DNA of 64,000 nt from Streptomyces omiyaensis (GCF_014650895.1 NZ_BMVV01000006.1:310001-374000), one strand, 5' to 3'. Shown: positions 10,696 through 19,634, counted from the first letter of the stretch. A program made the numbers and translations. Notes: a model not told the origin generated them from the sequence alone.

Positions 10696-11808
10696 ATGGG
10701 TCTCACCAGCGGCGCGGTGCTCGTCACGGCGGTGGCGGCGGCCGTCGCGCTGTTCTCGGTCACGGTGCTGCTGTGGCCCCGGCTGGCGCGGCCGGGCCGG
10801 CGTCAGGTCTGCGGGCGGGTGGGGTTGTTGCTCGCGACGCAGCTGGCGCTGTTCGCGGCGGTGGGGCTGGCGGCGAACCGTTCCTTCCTCTTCTACGGCT
10901 CGTGGGCGGATCTGTTCGGCCAGGAGCAGGAGATGGGCGTGGTCGTCGACCACGGTGCCGCCTCGAAGGACGTGCGGGTGGTGGGGACGCGTGCCGTGGA
11001 CGTGCCGGGCGGCGGGCGGCCGTCGGTGGGCGGGCAGATCCAGGAGGTGGTGGTCCGGGGCGACCGGTCGGGGATCACCTCGCCGGCCTTCGTCTACCTG
11101 CCGCCGGAGTACTTCCAGGCGCGGTACGCGCGGCGGACGTTCCCGGCTGCGGTGGTGCTGACGGGGTATCCGGGCACGGCGGAGAACCTGATCCAGGGGC
11201 TGAAGTACCCCCGGACGGCGCACCTCCAGGCGAAGGAGGGGCGGATGCAGCCGATGGTGCTGGTGATGCTGCGCCCGACGGTGGCGCCGCCGCGGGACAC
11301 CGAGTGCGTGGACGTGCCGGGCGGGCCGAGGACGGAGACCTTCTTCGCCGAGGACCTGCCGAGGGCGGTCTCGGAGACGTACCGGGTGGGGACGAAGCCC
11401 CGGAACTGGGGGTTCATGGGGAACTCGACGGGCGGCTACTGCGCGCTGAAGATCGCGCTGCACCACCCGGACCGGTTCGCCGCGGGGGCGGGCTTCTCGG
11501 CGTACTACAGGGCGGCCGAGGACGTGACGACCGGCGACCTCTTCCACGGCGACCGGGAGCTGCGGCGGCGGTCCGACCTGCTGTGGAGCCTGGACCACCG
11601 GCCGCAGCCCGCCTCCTCGTTCCTGGTGACGACCTCGCGGTCGGGGGAGGGGAACCTGAAGGGGACGCGGGAGTTCATCGCCAAGGTGAGGGCGCCGGCC
11701 CGGGTCTCCTCGATCACGCTGGAGAGCGGTGGGCACAACTTCACGACCTGGAAGCGGGAGATCCCGCCCGGCCTGGTCTGGATGAGCGGGAAGCTCCGGG
11801 CGGACTGA
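10696..11808 (+). CDS. Membrane-anchored alpha/beta-hydrolase (putative esterase, antigen-85-like)
   Basis: The 370-residue product has two N-terminal membrane spans (about residues 5-25 and 40-60) followed by an extracytoplasmic hydrolase domain. The nucleophile elbow GNSTGG is visible within WGFMGNSTGGYCALK and a C-terminal catalytic His in ESGGHNFTTW. This matches the esterase D/antigen 85-like family. ATG 10696 is supported by GAGGAAGG about 12 bases upstream; the frame is open further upstream (from 10534) but that part is basic and promoter-like. Substrate unknown; acyl transfer or hydrolysis at the cell surface is an inference. Confidence 0.8.
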   Translation: MGLTSGAVLVTAVAAAVALFSVTVLLWPRLARPGRRQVCGRVGLLLATQLALFAAVGLAANRSFLFYGSWADLFGQEQEMGVVVDHGAASKDVRVVGTRAVDVPGGGRPSVGGQIQEVVVRGDRSGITSPAFVYLPPEYFQARYARRTFPAAVVLTGYPGTAENLIQGLKYPRTAHLQAKEGRMQPMVLVMLRPTVAPPRDTECVDVPGGPRTETFFAEDLPRAVSETYRVGTKPRNWGFMGNSTGGYCALKIALHHPDRFAAGAGFSAYYRAAEDVTTGDLFHGDRELRRRSDLLWSLDHRPQPASSFLVTTSRSGEGNLKGTREFIAKVRAPARVSSITLESGGHNFTTWKREIPPGLVWMSGKLRAD

Positions 11809-11820
11809 CGCCTGCGCGGG

Positions 11821-11930
11821 GGTGCGGCGCGGGGGCCGCCGGACCCTGTGCGGTGGTGCGGTGCGGGGGCCGCCGCACAGGGTCCGGCGCCGGGCCCGCC
11901 GGACCCTATGCGGTGGTGCGGCGCAGGGCC
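11821..11930. repeat. Duplicated 3' end of the ATPase gene forming a hairpin
   Basis: GCCGGACCCTGTGCGG (11838-11853) is inverted at 11873-11888, giving a 16-bp perfect stem between convergent genes. The same GCCGGACCCT-TGCGGTGGTGCGG segment recurs as a direct repeat from about 11898, where it overlaps the stop and last codons of the reverse-strand ATPase gene. The block GGTGCGG(T/C)GC(G/A)GGG occurs three times. A local duplication of the gene tail seems to have created a bidirectional terminator. Confidence 0.7.
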
Positions 11931-12910
11931 CGGTGGACCCCGGCGGGGGTGAGGGTGCCGAGCGGCCGTCCGTCCCCGTCGGTGACGGTCAGCCGCCCGG
12001 AGTCGTCCTGGAGGAGCAGCGCGAGCGCGTCCTTGAGGGGCGACCCGAGGGCCACGGAGGGGGGTACGGGGACGGAGGCGGGGGCGCCGTCCGTACGCGC
12101 GCGCGTGGCGGGGGTCTCGGCGGGGGAGTCCGGCAGCGGGTCCAGGTCGTGGGCGGTGACGGGGGTGACCGCCAGCCGCTTGAGGGCGCGGTCGCCGCCG
12201 ACGAAGTCGGCCACGTACGGGGTGGCGGGGGAGGCGAGCACGGTGGCGGGGGCGTCGAACTGCTCGATGCGGCCCTGTCCGTAGACGGCCATGCGGTCGC
12301 CCATCCGGACCGCCTCCTCGATGTCGTGGGTGACGAGGAGGACGGTCTTGCGGACGGTGGCCTGGAGGGCGAGGAACTCCTTCTGGAGCCGTTCGCGGAC
12401 GACCGGGTCGACGGCGCCGAAGGGTTCGTCCATGAGGAGGACCGGCGGGTCGGCGGCGAGCGCACGGGCCACGCCGACGCGCTGGCGCTGCCCGCCGGAG
12501 AGCTGCGCGGGGTAGCGGGGGCCGTGGACGGCGGGGTCGAGGCCGACCAGTTCGAGGAGTTCGGCGGCACGCGCGCGTGCGGCGGCCTTCTTCCAGCCGA
12601 GCAGGGCGGGGACGGTCGCGGTGTTGTCGAGGACCGTGCGGTGGGGGAAGAGCCCGACCTGCTGGATGACGTAGCCGATCTTGCGGCGCAGGGCGACCGG
12701 GTCCACCCCGGCGACGTCCCGGCCGTCGACGAGGACGCGGCCGGAGGTCGGCTCGACCAGCCGGTTCACCATCATCATCGTGGTCGTCTTCCCGCACCCC
12801 GAAGGCCCGACGAGCGTGACGAGCTCGCCCTCGGCGACCTCGAAGGAGAGGTCGTCGACCGCGGTGGTGCCGTCCGGATAGCGCTTGCTCACCTGTTCGA
12901 ACCGGATCAT
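11906..12910 (-). CDS. OpuC/ProV-type ABC transporter ATP-binding protein with CBS domain
   Basis: ATPase of a glycine betaine/choline/carnitine-type importer. Walker A GPSGCGKT at residues 35-42, ABC signature LSGGQ at 137-141, Walker B VLLMDEP at 157-163. The C-terminal part after about residue 285 resembles a CBS domain (SGRLTVTDGDGRPLGTLTPAGVH), which in OpuA senses ionic strength; residues 240-285 are a Pro/Ala-rich linker. 334 residues. It is transcribed divergently from the two permeases and binding protein, an unusual split of one transporter around a shared promoter region. Confidence 0.9.
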   Translation of the reverse strand: MIRFEQVSKRYPDGTTAVDDLSFEVAEGELVTLVGPSGCGKTTTMMMVNRLVEPTSGRVLVDGRDVAGVDPVALRRKIGYVIQQVGLFPHRTVLDNTATVPALLGWKKAAARARAAELLELVGLDPAVHGPRYPAQLSGGQRQRVGVARALAADPPVLLMDEPFGAVDPVVRERLQKEFLALQATVRKTVLLVTHDIEEAVRMGDRMAVYGQGRIEQFDAPATVLASPATPYVADFVGGDRALKRLAVTPVTAHDLDPLPDSPAETPATRARTDGAPASVPVPPSVALGSPLKDALALLLQDDSGRLTVTDGDGRPLGTLTPAGVHRALRRTTA

Positions 12911-13069
12911 GGGGTCATTCTGTCCCCTCGCCGTCCGGCATGTGTGAAGGCGGTGTTGCGGCGACGTGGCGGATCGGCGGCACGGGCTCCGGATCGGCCC
13001 GCTCGTCGGTGGCGGCGGTTAGGGTCGTCACACAGACGTTCTAACGACGGCGACCTGGGGGAGGTCCGG

Positions 13070-13756
13070 ATGAGCACGCCGAACTGCCTGGTCGCCAACG
13101 ACTGGATCTGCGCGGAGTACCTGCGCACCCGCCGCGAGGAGCTGACCGACGCCCTGGTCCAGCACATCGGCCTCACCGTCGCCTCCGTGGTGATCGCGCT
13201 GCTCGTCGCCGTGCCGCTGGCGCTCCTCGTCCGGGCCCGGCCGCGCCTGGCCGCCCCGGTCCTCGGACTCACCACCCTGCTCTACACGGTGCCGTCGCTC
13301 GCCATGTTCTCGCTGCTCCTGCCCGTCCTCGGGCTCTCCTCCGCGCTCGTCGTCACCGGCCTGGTGCTGTACGCCCTGACGATCCTGGTGCGCAACGCGC
13401 TGGCCGGTCTGGAGGCCGTCCCGGCGGAGACCCGGGAGGCCGCCCGCGGACTCGGCTTCGGCCCCTGGCGGCTGCTCTGGCAGGTCGAACTGCCCCTCGC
13501 GCTGCCGGTCCTGATGGCCGGCGTCCGGATGGCCACCGTCTCCACGATCGCGCTCACCACCATCGGCTCGGTCGTCGGCCGCGGCGGCCTCGGCAATCTC
13601 ATCGAGGACGCCCTGCCCACCTTCTTCAAGGCCCAGGTGCTCGCCGCCTCCGTGCTGTGCGTGCTGCTCGCCGTCGTCGCCGACCTGCTGCTCCTGGGCG
13701 TCCAGCGGCTGCTCACGCCCTGGTCGCGGAGCCAGGGCGCGCCGGGGGGTGGGTGA
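13070..13756 (+). CDS. Osmoprotectant ABC transporter permease (OpuCB-like)
   Basis: A 228-residue membrane protein with five to six hydrophobic segments and the permease EAA loop (ETREAARGLGFGPWRLLWQVELPLALP). The start ATG 13070 has GGGGGAGGT seven bases upstream. A TAGGGT -10 candidate at 13020-13025 sits inside an inverted repeat GTTAG...CTAAC (13018-13045). It overlaps the next permease gene by a few codons, so the two permeases and binding protein form an operon. Confidence 0.9.
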   Translation: MSTPNCLVANDWICAEYLRTRREELTDALVQHIGLTVASVVIALLVAVPLALLVRARPRLAAPVLGLTTLLYTVPSLAMFSLLLPVLGLSSALVVTGLVLYALTILVRNALAGLEAVPAETREAARGLGFGPWRLLWQVELPLALPVLMAGVRMATVSTIALTTIGSVVGRGGLGNLIEDALPTFFKAQVLAASVLCVLLAVVADLLLLGVQRLLTPWSRSQGAPGGG

Positions 13757-14426
13757 GGTGGGGGTCGTGACGGACGCGTGGACCTGGCTCACCACCGGCG
13801 CGCACTGGACCGGCGAGGAGGGCATCGCCGCGCGGCTCGCCGAGCACGTGTACGTGAGCGGGCTGGCGCTGCTGATCGCGGGAGCGCTCGCGCTGCCGCT
13901 GGGACTGTGGCTGGGCCACCTCGGACGCGGCGGCGCGCTGGCGGTGAACGTGTCGAACGTGGGGCGCGCGGTGCCGGTCTTCGCCGTCCTCGCGCTCTTC
14001 ATGGTCTCCCCGCTGCGGAACGCGGGCTACGTGCCCACGGTGACCGCCCTGGTCCTCTTCGCGGTGCCGCCGCTGCTGACCAACGCCTACGTGGGGGTGC
14101 GCGAGGTGGACCGGGCGGCCGTCCGCGCGGCCCGGGGGATGGGCATGACCGGCGGTCAGGTCTTCCGGCGGGTCGAACTCCCGCTGGCCGCGCCGGTGGT
14201 GACCACCGGCATCCGCTCGGCCGCCGTGCAGGTGGTCGCCACCGCCACCGTCGCCGCCATGGTCGGCCAGGGCGGCCTCGGCCGGATCATCACCGCCGGC
14301 TTCGCGCTCTACGACACCGCCCAGGTGGTCGCGGGCGCGGTCCTGGTGGCGCTGCTGGCACTCGTGGTGGAGGGCGTGCTGGTCGGACTGGACCGGCTGT
14401 TCGTGCCCCGGCCGCCCCGGACATGA
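13749..14426 (+). CDS. Osmoprotectant ABC transporter permease (OpuCD-like)
   Basis: Second permease subunit, about 225 residues, with the EAA motif in AVRAARGMGMTGGQVFRRVELPLAAP and several membrane spans. The longest frame starts at GTG 13749 and overlaps the previous gene by eight bases; GTG 13767 (VTDAWTWLTTGAHW) is an equally plausible start with AGGTGGGG just before it. Works with the other permease, the divergent ATPase and the following lipoprotein. Confidence 0.88.
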   Translation: MGEVGVVTDAWTWLTTGAHWTGEEGIAARLAEHVYVSGLALLIAGALALPLGLWLGHLGRGGALAVNVSNVGRAVPVFAVLALFMVSPLRNAGYVPTVTALVLFAVPPLLTNAYVGVREVDRAAVRAARGMGMTGGQVFRRVELPLAAPVVTTGIRSAAVQVVATATVAAMVGQGGLGRIITAGFALYDTAQVVAGAVLVALLALVVEGVLVGLDRLFVPRPPRT

Positions 14427-14461
14427 CGTACTCAGGACACCGAAAGCGAAGGACGGAAGTC

Positions 14462-15433
14462 GTGAACAGGATCTCGCGCGCCACGGGCGCGCTGCTGGGT
14501 GCCGCCGCGCTGGCCGTCTCGCTCGCCGCGTGCGGCGGGGACAGCCTGGAGCAGGGCAAGGAGAAGACCTCCGGGGGCTCCGGCGGCAAGGGCGCGCTGG
14601 TCGTCGGCGCGGCCGCCTTCACCGAGTCCAAGGTGCTGGCGGAGTTGTACGCGCAACTGCTCAGAGACGAGGGCTACACGGTCTCGGTCACCACGGTGAA
14701 GAACCGCGAGCTGTACGAGCCGGCCCTGGAGAAGGGCGAGATCGACGTCGTACCGGAATACGCGGCGACGCTCGCGGAATTCCTCAACGCCAAGGTGAAC
14801 GGCCCGAAGGCGCCCGAGGAGAAGCCGGTCGCGTCCGGGGACGTGAAGGCCACCGTGGACGCGCTGCGGAAGCTCGCGGAACCGCGCGGACTGAAGGTCC
14901 TGGAAGCCGGCGGCGCGGTCGACCAGAACGCCTTCGCGGTCTCGAAGGAATTCGCGGAGAAGAACAAGCTGAAGACGCTTTCCGATCTCGGCGCGGCGAA
15001 GCTGAAGGTGAAGATCGCGGCGGGTGACGAATGCGCCGTCCGCCCCTTCTGCGCCCCTGGTCTGAAGAAGACCTACGGCATCGACGTGGCGGGCGTCGAC
15101 CCCAAGGGCGTCGGCACCCCGCAGGCCAAGCAGGCCGTCAAGGACGGCGTGGACCAGCTGGTCCTGACGACCACCACGGACGCCACGGTGGACAGCTTCG
15201 GCCTGGTCTTCCTGGAGGACGACAAGCAGCTGCAGAACGCGGACAACGTGCTCCCGGTGGTGAACGCGAAGGAGGCCGGGACGCCCGAGGTCGCCGCCGC
15301 CCTCGGCAAGATCACCGAGGTGCTGACCACGGCGGATCTCGCCGAACTCAACCGCAAGGTCGACGCCGAGCGGGCGAAGCCCGAGGACGTCGCCGCCGCC
15401 TATCTGAAGGAGAAGGGGCTGGTCGGCAAGTAG
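14462..15433 (+). CDS. Osmoprotectant ABC transporter substrate-binding lipoprotein (OpuCC/ProX-like)
   Basis: A 323-residue solute-binding protein with an N-terminal lipoprotein signal ending in the lipobox LAAC (SLAACGGDS). The mature part follows the OpuAC family: VVGAAAFTESKVLAELYAQLL, KGEIDVVPEYAATLAEFL, and an ATTDATVDSFGL-like C-terminal lobe. GTG 14462 has GAAGGACGGAAG directly upstream. Captures compatible solutes outside the membrane and delivers them to the two permeases encoded just before it. Confidence 0.92.
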   Translation: MNRISRATGALLGAAALAVSLAACGGDSLEQGKEKTSGGSGGKGALVVGAAAFTESKVLAELYAQLLRDEGYTVSVTTVKNRELYEPALEKGEIDVVPEYAATLAEFLNAKVNGPKAPEEKPVASGDVKATVDALRKLAEPRGLKVLEAGGAVDQNAFAVSKEFAEKNKLKTLSDLGAAKLKVKIAAGDECAVRPFCAPGLKKTYGIDVAGVDPKGVGTPQAKQAVKDGVDQLVLTTTTDATVDSFGLVFLEDDKQLQNADNVLPVVNAKEAGTPEVAAALGKITEVLTTADLAELNRKVDAERAKPEDVAAAYLKEKGLVGK

Positions 15434-15449
15434 ACGCCGGAGCGGGGAA

Positions 15450-15526
15450 GTCGGCCCGAAGCGGAAGCGGAACGCGGTCTGCCCGATTCCGCTGTCGAGA
15501 AGTGGCCAAGAGATTGCCGGGCCGAC
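15450..15526 (+). terminator. Branched inverted repeat after the transporter operon
   Basis: An outer perfect stem GTCGGCCCG/CGGGCCGAC (15450-15458 with 15518-15526) encloses an inner stem GCGGAA/TTCCGC (15467-15472 with 15487-15492). It lies 16 bases after the stop. It may simply end transcription, but the nested form is more elaborate than other terminators here. Confidence 0.4.
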
Positions 15527-15563
15527 CTCCCACGCCGTACCTACGCACGGTAAATTTCAGGCC

Positions 15564-16721
15564 ATGCCACGTGGACGCCACCGTCATTCCCCGCCTCTGC
15601 ACAAGCTGATGCCGCCTTCCGCGGTCGCCGGCGCCGCGGCCGTCTGCGCCGCGGCGGCCTGGATCCCCGGGGAACTCGTGGCCGTGCGGCTCCTCGCGGC
15701 GGCGGCGGCGGCCGCCGCCGTCACCGGCGCCGTCCTCATGCGCGGCTGGGACCGCAGCGCCGGCCGCCAGGTCGCCGAGCTGACCCGGGCCCGCACCGCC
15801 GACCAGTGGAAGGCCGAGGAGCGCCTCGCCGAGCTGGAGGCGGACCTGGAGGAGTCCCGCGCCCTGCGCATCCGCCTGGACGCCAAGCTCCGCGCCAAGC
15901 GCGTCGAACTGGCCGGGCTCCGCGGCGAGCACGCCGACCTGCTGCGCCGCTACGCCACCGCGGAGACCGAGCGCGCCGGAGCCCTGGAGGACCGCCGGGT
16001 GGCCCGGGAGAACGCCGGGGCCCCCAAGGAGCTGCCCGCCGCCGGTTCGACGCCCACCCCGGAGGCGTACCGCCGCGCCGCCGCGGCCCTGCGCGACCTC
16101 TCGCGCAACGCCGCCGCCCAGCAGGCCCGCCGCACCGCCGAGGCGGCCCGCGCCCGCGACCTCGCCGAGCGCGCCGCCGAGACCGAGGAGCCGCGCGGCC
16201 GGCACGCCGCGGAGCAGCACGCCCGCCCGGACGGCCAGGACGCCCCGGCGGCCCTCGGGCCCGCCCCGGCTCCCGCGAAGGCCCTGCCTCCGGTGGTCCC
16301 CGCGCAGAGCCTGGCCCCGGCGGCCAGCGCGATCGTCCCGTACGCGGCCCGCCGGCCCGTCCAGCGCACCGAGGGCGGCTTCGACTTCTTCGGCACGCAG
16401 AACGGCACGCAGAGCGGCCCGCAGAAGGCGGCCATCGAGGCCGTCCAGGACACCGACCTCGCCGACGTGGTGGGCGAGGAGGTCCTGGAGGAGGCCCGCG
16501 CCGCGGCCGCCTTCCCGGACCGGGGGCCCGCCCTGACCCCGGTCCCGGCCGCGGCCGCCGCCGGCCGCCCCGAGGAGCCCGCGGACGGGGAGCCCGCCGC
16601 GGAGGAGCCCGTCGTCGTCCGCTCCGCCGCCGGTCCGATCGGCCAGGTCATCGACCTGACCGCGCACGACGAGACGGAGCAGCTCGACCTCGCCGAACTG
16701 CGCGGCGCCGTCAACCAGTGA
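15564..16721 (+). CDS. Membrane-anchored coiled-coil protein, function unknown
   Basis: A 385-residue protein I do not recognise by function. Two hydrophobic Ala-rich segments occur at about residues 18-32 and 38-60, followed by a long charged heptad-rich stretch (about 70-150: VAELTRARTADQWKAEERLAEL...) predicted to form a coiled coil. The rest is Ala/Pro/Glu-rich and probably disordered, ending in a short conserved-looking segment GQVIDLTAHDETEQLDLAELR. Its stop overlaps the start of the GNAT gene (GTGA), so the two are translationally coupled. Confidence 0.75.
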   Translation: MPRGRHRHSPPLHKLMPPSAVAGAAAVCAAAAWIPGELVAVRLLAAAAAAAAVTGAVLMRGWDRSAGRQVAELTRARTADQWKAEERLAELEADLEESRALRIRLDAKLRAKRVELAGLRGEHADLLRRYATAETERAGALEDRRVARENAGAPKELPAAGSTPTPEAYRRAAAALRDLSRNAAAQQARRTAEAARARDLAERAAETEEPRGRHAAEQHARPDGQDAPAALGPAPAPAKALPPVVPAQSLAPAASAIVPYAARRPVQRTEGGFDFFGTQNGTQSGPQKAAIEAVQDTDLADVVGEEVLEEARAAAAFPDRGPALTPVPAAAAAGRPEEPADGEPAAEEPVVVRSAAGPIGQVIDLTAHDETEQLDLAELRGAVNQ

Positions 16722-17203
16722 GCCACCGCCTCGGCCTCCTCCGCCCGGAGGAGGCCCCGGCCCGCCGGGACGAGCTGATCGCCCTGTGCGCCCAGGCCTT
16801 CGCCGGCGCTCCCTGGCACGAGCCGCCGCTCGGCGCCGTACGGACCGTGGACCGGCTGCTCGACTCCGCCGCCCGGCACCCCGACTTCCACGCGCCCGCC
16901 GCCCTCGGCCCCGACGGCGCGCTCCTCGGCTTCGCCGCGGGCTGGACCGACACGGTCCTCTCCGGCGGCGCCCCCGCCTTCGAGCTCGCCGAACTCGTCG
17001 TCGCCCCCGCCCACCAGGGCCGCGGCCTCGGCCGGGCCCTCCACGACGCCCTGCCGGCGATCGCCGGGACCGGGCCCGCCCTGCTGATGACCCTCGACGT
17101 GCCGGAGCTGACGGACCGGTACGCGCGCTGGGGCTGGACGGTCGTCGACCGCCGCCGCCCCGCCCGCGAGGAGCGCGACTACGTGGTGATGCGCCGGGCC
17201 TGA
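16718..17203 (+). CDS. GNAT family N-acetyltransferase
   Basis: A 161-residue acyltransferase. The acetyl-CoA-binding motif A is ELVVAPAHQGRGLGRALHDAL (V-x-x-x-x-Q-G-x-G-x-G/A form), followed by a motif B strand-helix TDRYARWGWTVVDRR. The acceptor is not predictable. GTG start overlaps the preceding stop. It converges on nuoD with only 13 bases between stops. Confidence 0.85.
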   Translation: MSHRLGLLRPEEAPARRDELIALCAQAFAGAPWHEPPLGAVRTVDRLLDSAARHPDFHAPAALGPDGALLGFAAGWTDTVLSGGAPAFELAELVVAPAHQGRGLGRALHDALPAIAGTGPALLMTLDVPELTDRYARWGWTVVDRRRPAREERDYVVMRRA

Positions 17204-17216
17204 GCGGCCCGGACGG

Positions 17217-18359
17217 TCACTTGTCGATGTCGCCGACGACGAAGAAGAACGACCCCAGGATCGCGACCATGTCCGCGACCAGGGTCCCCGGCAGCAGCTC
17301 CACCAGCGCCTGGATGTTGTTGTACGAGGCGGAGCGCAGCTTCAGCCGGTACGGCGTCTTCTCGCCCTTCGACACCAGGTAGTAGCCGTTCAGCCCGAGC
17401 GGGTTCTCCGTCCAGGCGTACGTGTGCCCCTCCGGGGCCTTCAGCACCTTCGGCAGCCGCTGGTTGACCGGCCCCTGCGGCAGCTCGGCCAGCCGGTCCA
17501 GGCAGGCGTCCGCCAGCTCCAGCGCGTTGTGCGTCTGCTCCAGCAGGCACTCGAAGCGGGCCAGGCAGTCGCCCTCCTCGCGGACGACGACCCGCAGGGT
17601 GTCCTGGAGCTCCCCGTAGGCCAGGTACGGCTCGTCGCGCCGCAGGTCGAAGTCGACGCCCGAGGCGCGGGCGATCGGCCCGGACACCCCGAAGGCGTGC
17701 ACGGTCTCCCGGTCCAGGACGCCGACCCCGCGGGTGCGGGCCCGGAAGATCTCGTTCCCGAGGACCAGCCGGTCGTAGACGTCCATCCGCGAGCGCACGT
17801 CGGCGACGGACTGCCGGGCCCGGCCGAGCCACCCCGCCGGCAGGTCCTCCTTGAGGCCGCCGACCCGGTTGAACATGTAGTGCATCCGGCCGCCGGAGAC
17901 CTCCTCCATCACCGTCTGGAGCTCCTCGCGCTCCCGGAAGGCGTGGAAGACGGGCGTGATCCCGCCCAGCTCCAGGGGGTACGACCCCAGGAACATGAGG
18001 TGGTTGAGGACCCGGTTCAGCTCCGCGAGCAGCGTCCGCAGCCACACGGCCCGCTCGGGCACCTCCATGCCGAGCATCCGCTCGACGCCCATGACCACAC
18101 CGAGCTCGTTGGAGAACGCCGACAGCCAGTCGTGGCGGTTGGCCAGCATGACGATCTGGCGGTAGTCCCGCGCCTCGAAGAGCTTCTCGGCGCCCCGGTG
18201 CATGTAGCCGACGACCGGCTCGGCGTGCCGGATGACCTCGCCGTCGAGCACGAGCCGCAGCCGGAGCACGCCGTGCGTGGAGGGGTGCTGCGGGCCGATG
18301 TTCAGCACCATGTCGGTGCTCTCCGCCGCGCCGCCGATGCCGACCGTGGTCTCCGTCAT
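17217..18359 (-). CDS. nuoD: Orphan NADH-quinone oxidoreductase subunit D (second nuoD)
   Basis: A 380-residue homologue of the 49-kDa complex I subunit, which helps form the quinone site together with NuoB. The N-terminal [15 protein letters not shown] motif (residues 20-34), [26 protein letters not shown] and the C-terminal [21 protein letters not shown] region are present. No other nuo gene is in the window, so this is a free-standing paralogue as in other Streptomyces. ATG 18359 is preferred to the longer frame (18452) because a TACTGT -10-like element sits five bases upstream. The adjacent same-strand methyltransferase gene is of the MidA/NDUFAF7 class. Confidence 0.92.
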   Translation of the reverse strand: MTETTVGIGGAAESTDMVLNIGPQHPSTHGVLRLRLVLDGEVIRHAEPVVGYMHRGAEKLFEARDYRQIVMLANRHDWLSAFSNELGVVMGVERMLGMEVPERAVWLRTLLAELNRVLNHLMFLGSYPLELGGITPVFHAFREREELQTVMEEVSGGRMHYMFNRVGGLKEDLPAGWLGRARQSVADVRSRMDVYDRLVLGNEIFRARTRGVGVLDRETVHAFGVSGPIARASGVDFDLRRDEPYLAYGELQDTLRVVVREEGDCLARFECLLEQTHNALELADACLDRLAELPQGPVNQRLPKVLKAPEGHTYAWTENPLGLNGYYLVSKGEKTPYRLKLRSASYNNIQALVELLPGTLVADMVAILGSFFFVVGDIDK

Positions 18360-18411
18360 GCCGGACAGTATCCCCCGCCGGACGGCCCGCCGAGGGGCCA
18401 GGGCTCCCGCC

Positions 18412-18420
18412 TGTGGACAA
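18412..18420 (-). promoter_or_regulatory. DnaA-box-like 9-mer, copy 1
   Basis: TGTGGACAA on the plus strand, i.e. TTGTCCACA on the minus strand, the preferred Streptomyces DnaA box. It lies about 50 bases upstream of the orphan nuoD. Confidence 0.5.
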
Positions 18421-18443
18421 CCCCGCCCCCGGCTCTCCGAACC

Positions 18444-18452
18444 TGTGGACAA
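18444..18452 (-). promoter_or_regulatory. DnaA-box-like 9-mer, copy 2
   Basis: Identical TTGTCCACA (minus strand) 32 bases from copy 1, about three helical turns, same orientation. Confidence 0.5.
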
Positions 18453-18536
18453 CCACCCGGAAGCCCCCCGCCGTCCGCCCCTCTTCCCCTCCCGCCGCGC
18501 CCTTCCTTGCTCTTTCCCCGCTCCCCCGCTCCTCCC

Positions 18537-19538
18537 TCAGACCCGCTGGCTCAGCCACAGGAAGTCGCCCAGCCCGCCGCGCGCGGTCAGCTCGGCCGCC
18601 TCCCCGGCGGCGGACAGCGCCCGCACGTACGCCGCCGGATCGGTCGAGGCCAGCGCCAGCGGCGGCCGGCCGCCGCTGACACCGAGCCGGTGCAGCGCCT
18701 CCCGCTGGGTCGTCAGCTCCGCCGCCACGCGCGCGGGGACCGCCGCCGCGCAGGCGTCCAGGGCCACGTGCGCGGTGAGGTCGCCGGTGCCGTCCGGGAC
18801 CGGGGCGACCTCGCGGCCCGCCCGGAAGCCGGTCAGCGTGCCGAAGGGCGGCCGGGAGCCCCGCAGGTGCCCGTAGTCCACCGCCACCGCCCGGCCCGCC
18901 GCCAGCGAACCGACCGCCGCCGCCCAGGCCTCGTCCCGCGGCCGGCCGATCTCGGCCCGCTCGCCCGGCTCGGACAGCGGCCACCAGCGGGCCAGCCACG
19001 CGGCGTCCGGCCCGTCGACCGGGGCGCCCGGCCGCTCCGTGCCGTCGGCGCGGACCTCCACGTACCGCACCGTGCCGTCCTCGTCGACCTCGGCGACGTC
19101 CACCGGCACGTTGTCCAGCCACTCGTTCGCGAACAGGAGACCGCGCACCCCCCGCGGCGGCCGGCCGGTCCACTCCACCCGGGGATCGAGCCCGTCCGGC
19201 CGGGCGGCCCGCTCGACCGCGTACGCCCGCACCCGCAGTCCGTCAGGGACCGCCGCCAGCACCCCGGCCACCAGCTCGCCCCGGCCCGCGCCCATGTCCA
19301 CCAGGGCGACCTCGTCCGCCGCCAGCTCCTCCGCCGTCGCCACGAGCAGCCGGGCCACCGCCGCGGCGAAGAGCGGCGAGGCGTGCACCGAGGTGCGGAA
19401 GTGCCCCGCGGGGCCCTCCGGGCGCAGGAAGAAGCCCCCCGGGCCGTACAGCGCCCGCTCCGCGGCCTCCCGCCAGCCCCGCCACTCCCGCCCGCCGCCC
19501 CCGCGCGGGTCCGTCCCGTCCGTCGCCTCATCCGTCAC
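18537..19538 (-). CDS. SAM-dependent methyltransferase, MidA/NDUFAF7 (COG1565) type
   Basis: A 333-residue class I methyltransferase. The glycine-rich SAM motif is [15 protein letters not shown], preceded by [21 protein letters not shown], and followed by [17 protein letters not shown]; the last two correspond to the family hallmarks GDFxTSPEISxxFG and xNExxDxxPV. In mitochondria the family member NDUFAF7 dimethylates an arginine of the complex I NuoD homologue. GTG 19538 is chosen as the start because the frame upstream runs into the antisense of the sensor kinase. It is directly upstream of the orphan nuoD on the same strand. Confidence 0.83.
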   Translation of the reverse strand: MTDEATDGTDPRGGGGREWRGWREAAERALYGPGGFFLRPEGPAGHFRTSVHASPLFAAAVARLLVATAEELAADEVALVDMGAGRGELVAGVLAAVPDGLRVRAYAVERAARPDGLDPRVEWTGRPPRGVRGLLFANEWLDNVPVDVAEVDEDGTVRYVEVRADGTERPGAPVDGPDAAWLARWWPLSEPGERAEIGRPRDEAWAAAVGSLAAGRAVAVDYGHLRGSRPPFGTLTGFRAGREVAPVPDGTGDLTAHVALDACAAAVPARVAAELTTQREALHRLGVSGGRPPLALASTDPAAYVRALSAAGEAAELTARGGLGDFLWLSQRV

Positions 19539-19621
19539 GGAGCCCAGTCTCCACCCCGGGGCGTACGGGCCGAGCCGCAAGGATCGACCCCACGGTTGAT
19601 CCCCCGCCCCCGGCCGTTCCC

Positions 19622-19627
19622 TACTCT
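19622..19627 (+). promoter_or_regulatory. -10 element of a leaderless sensor-kinase promoter
   Basis: TACTCT followed by seven bases and the GTG start at 19635; no ribosome binding site fits between. Confidence 0.6.
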
Positions 19628-19634
19628 GGGTTAC

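Noticed and set aside
19596..19601. TTGATC as a -35 for the sensor kinase
   Set aside because: The spacer to the TACTCT -10 would be 20 bases, outside the usual range.
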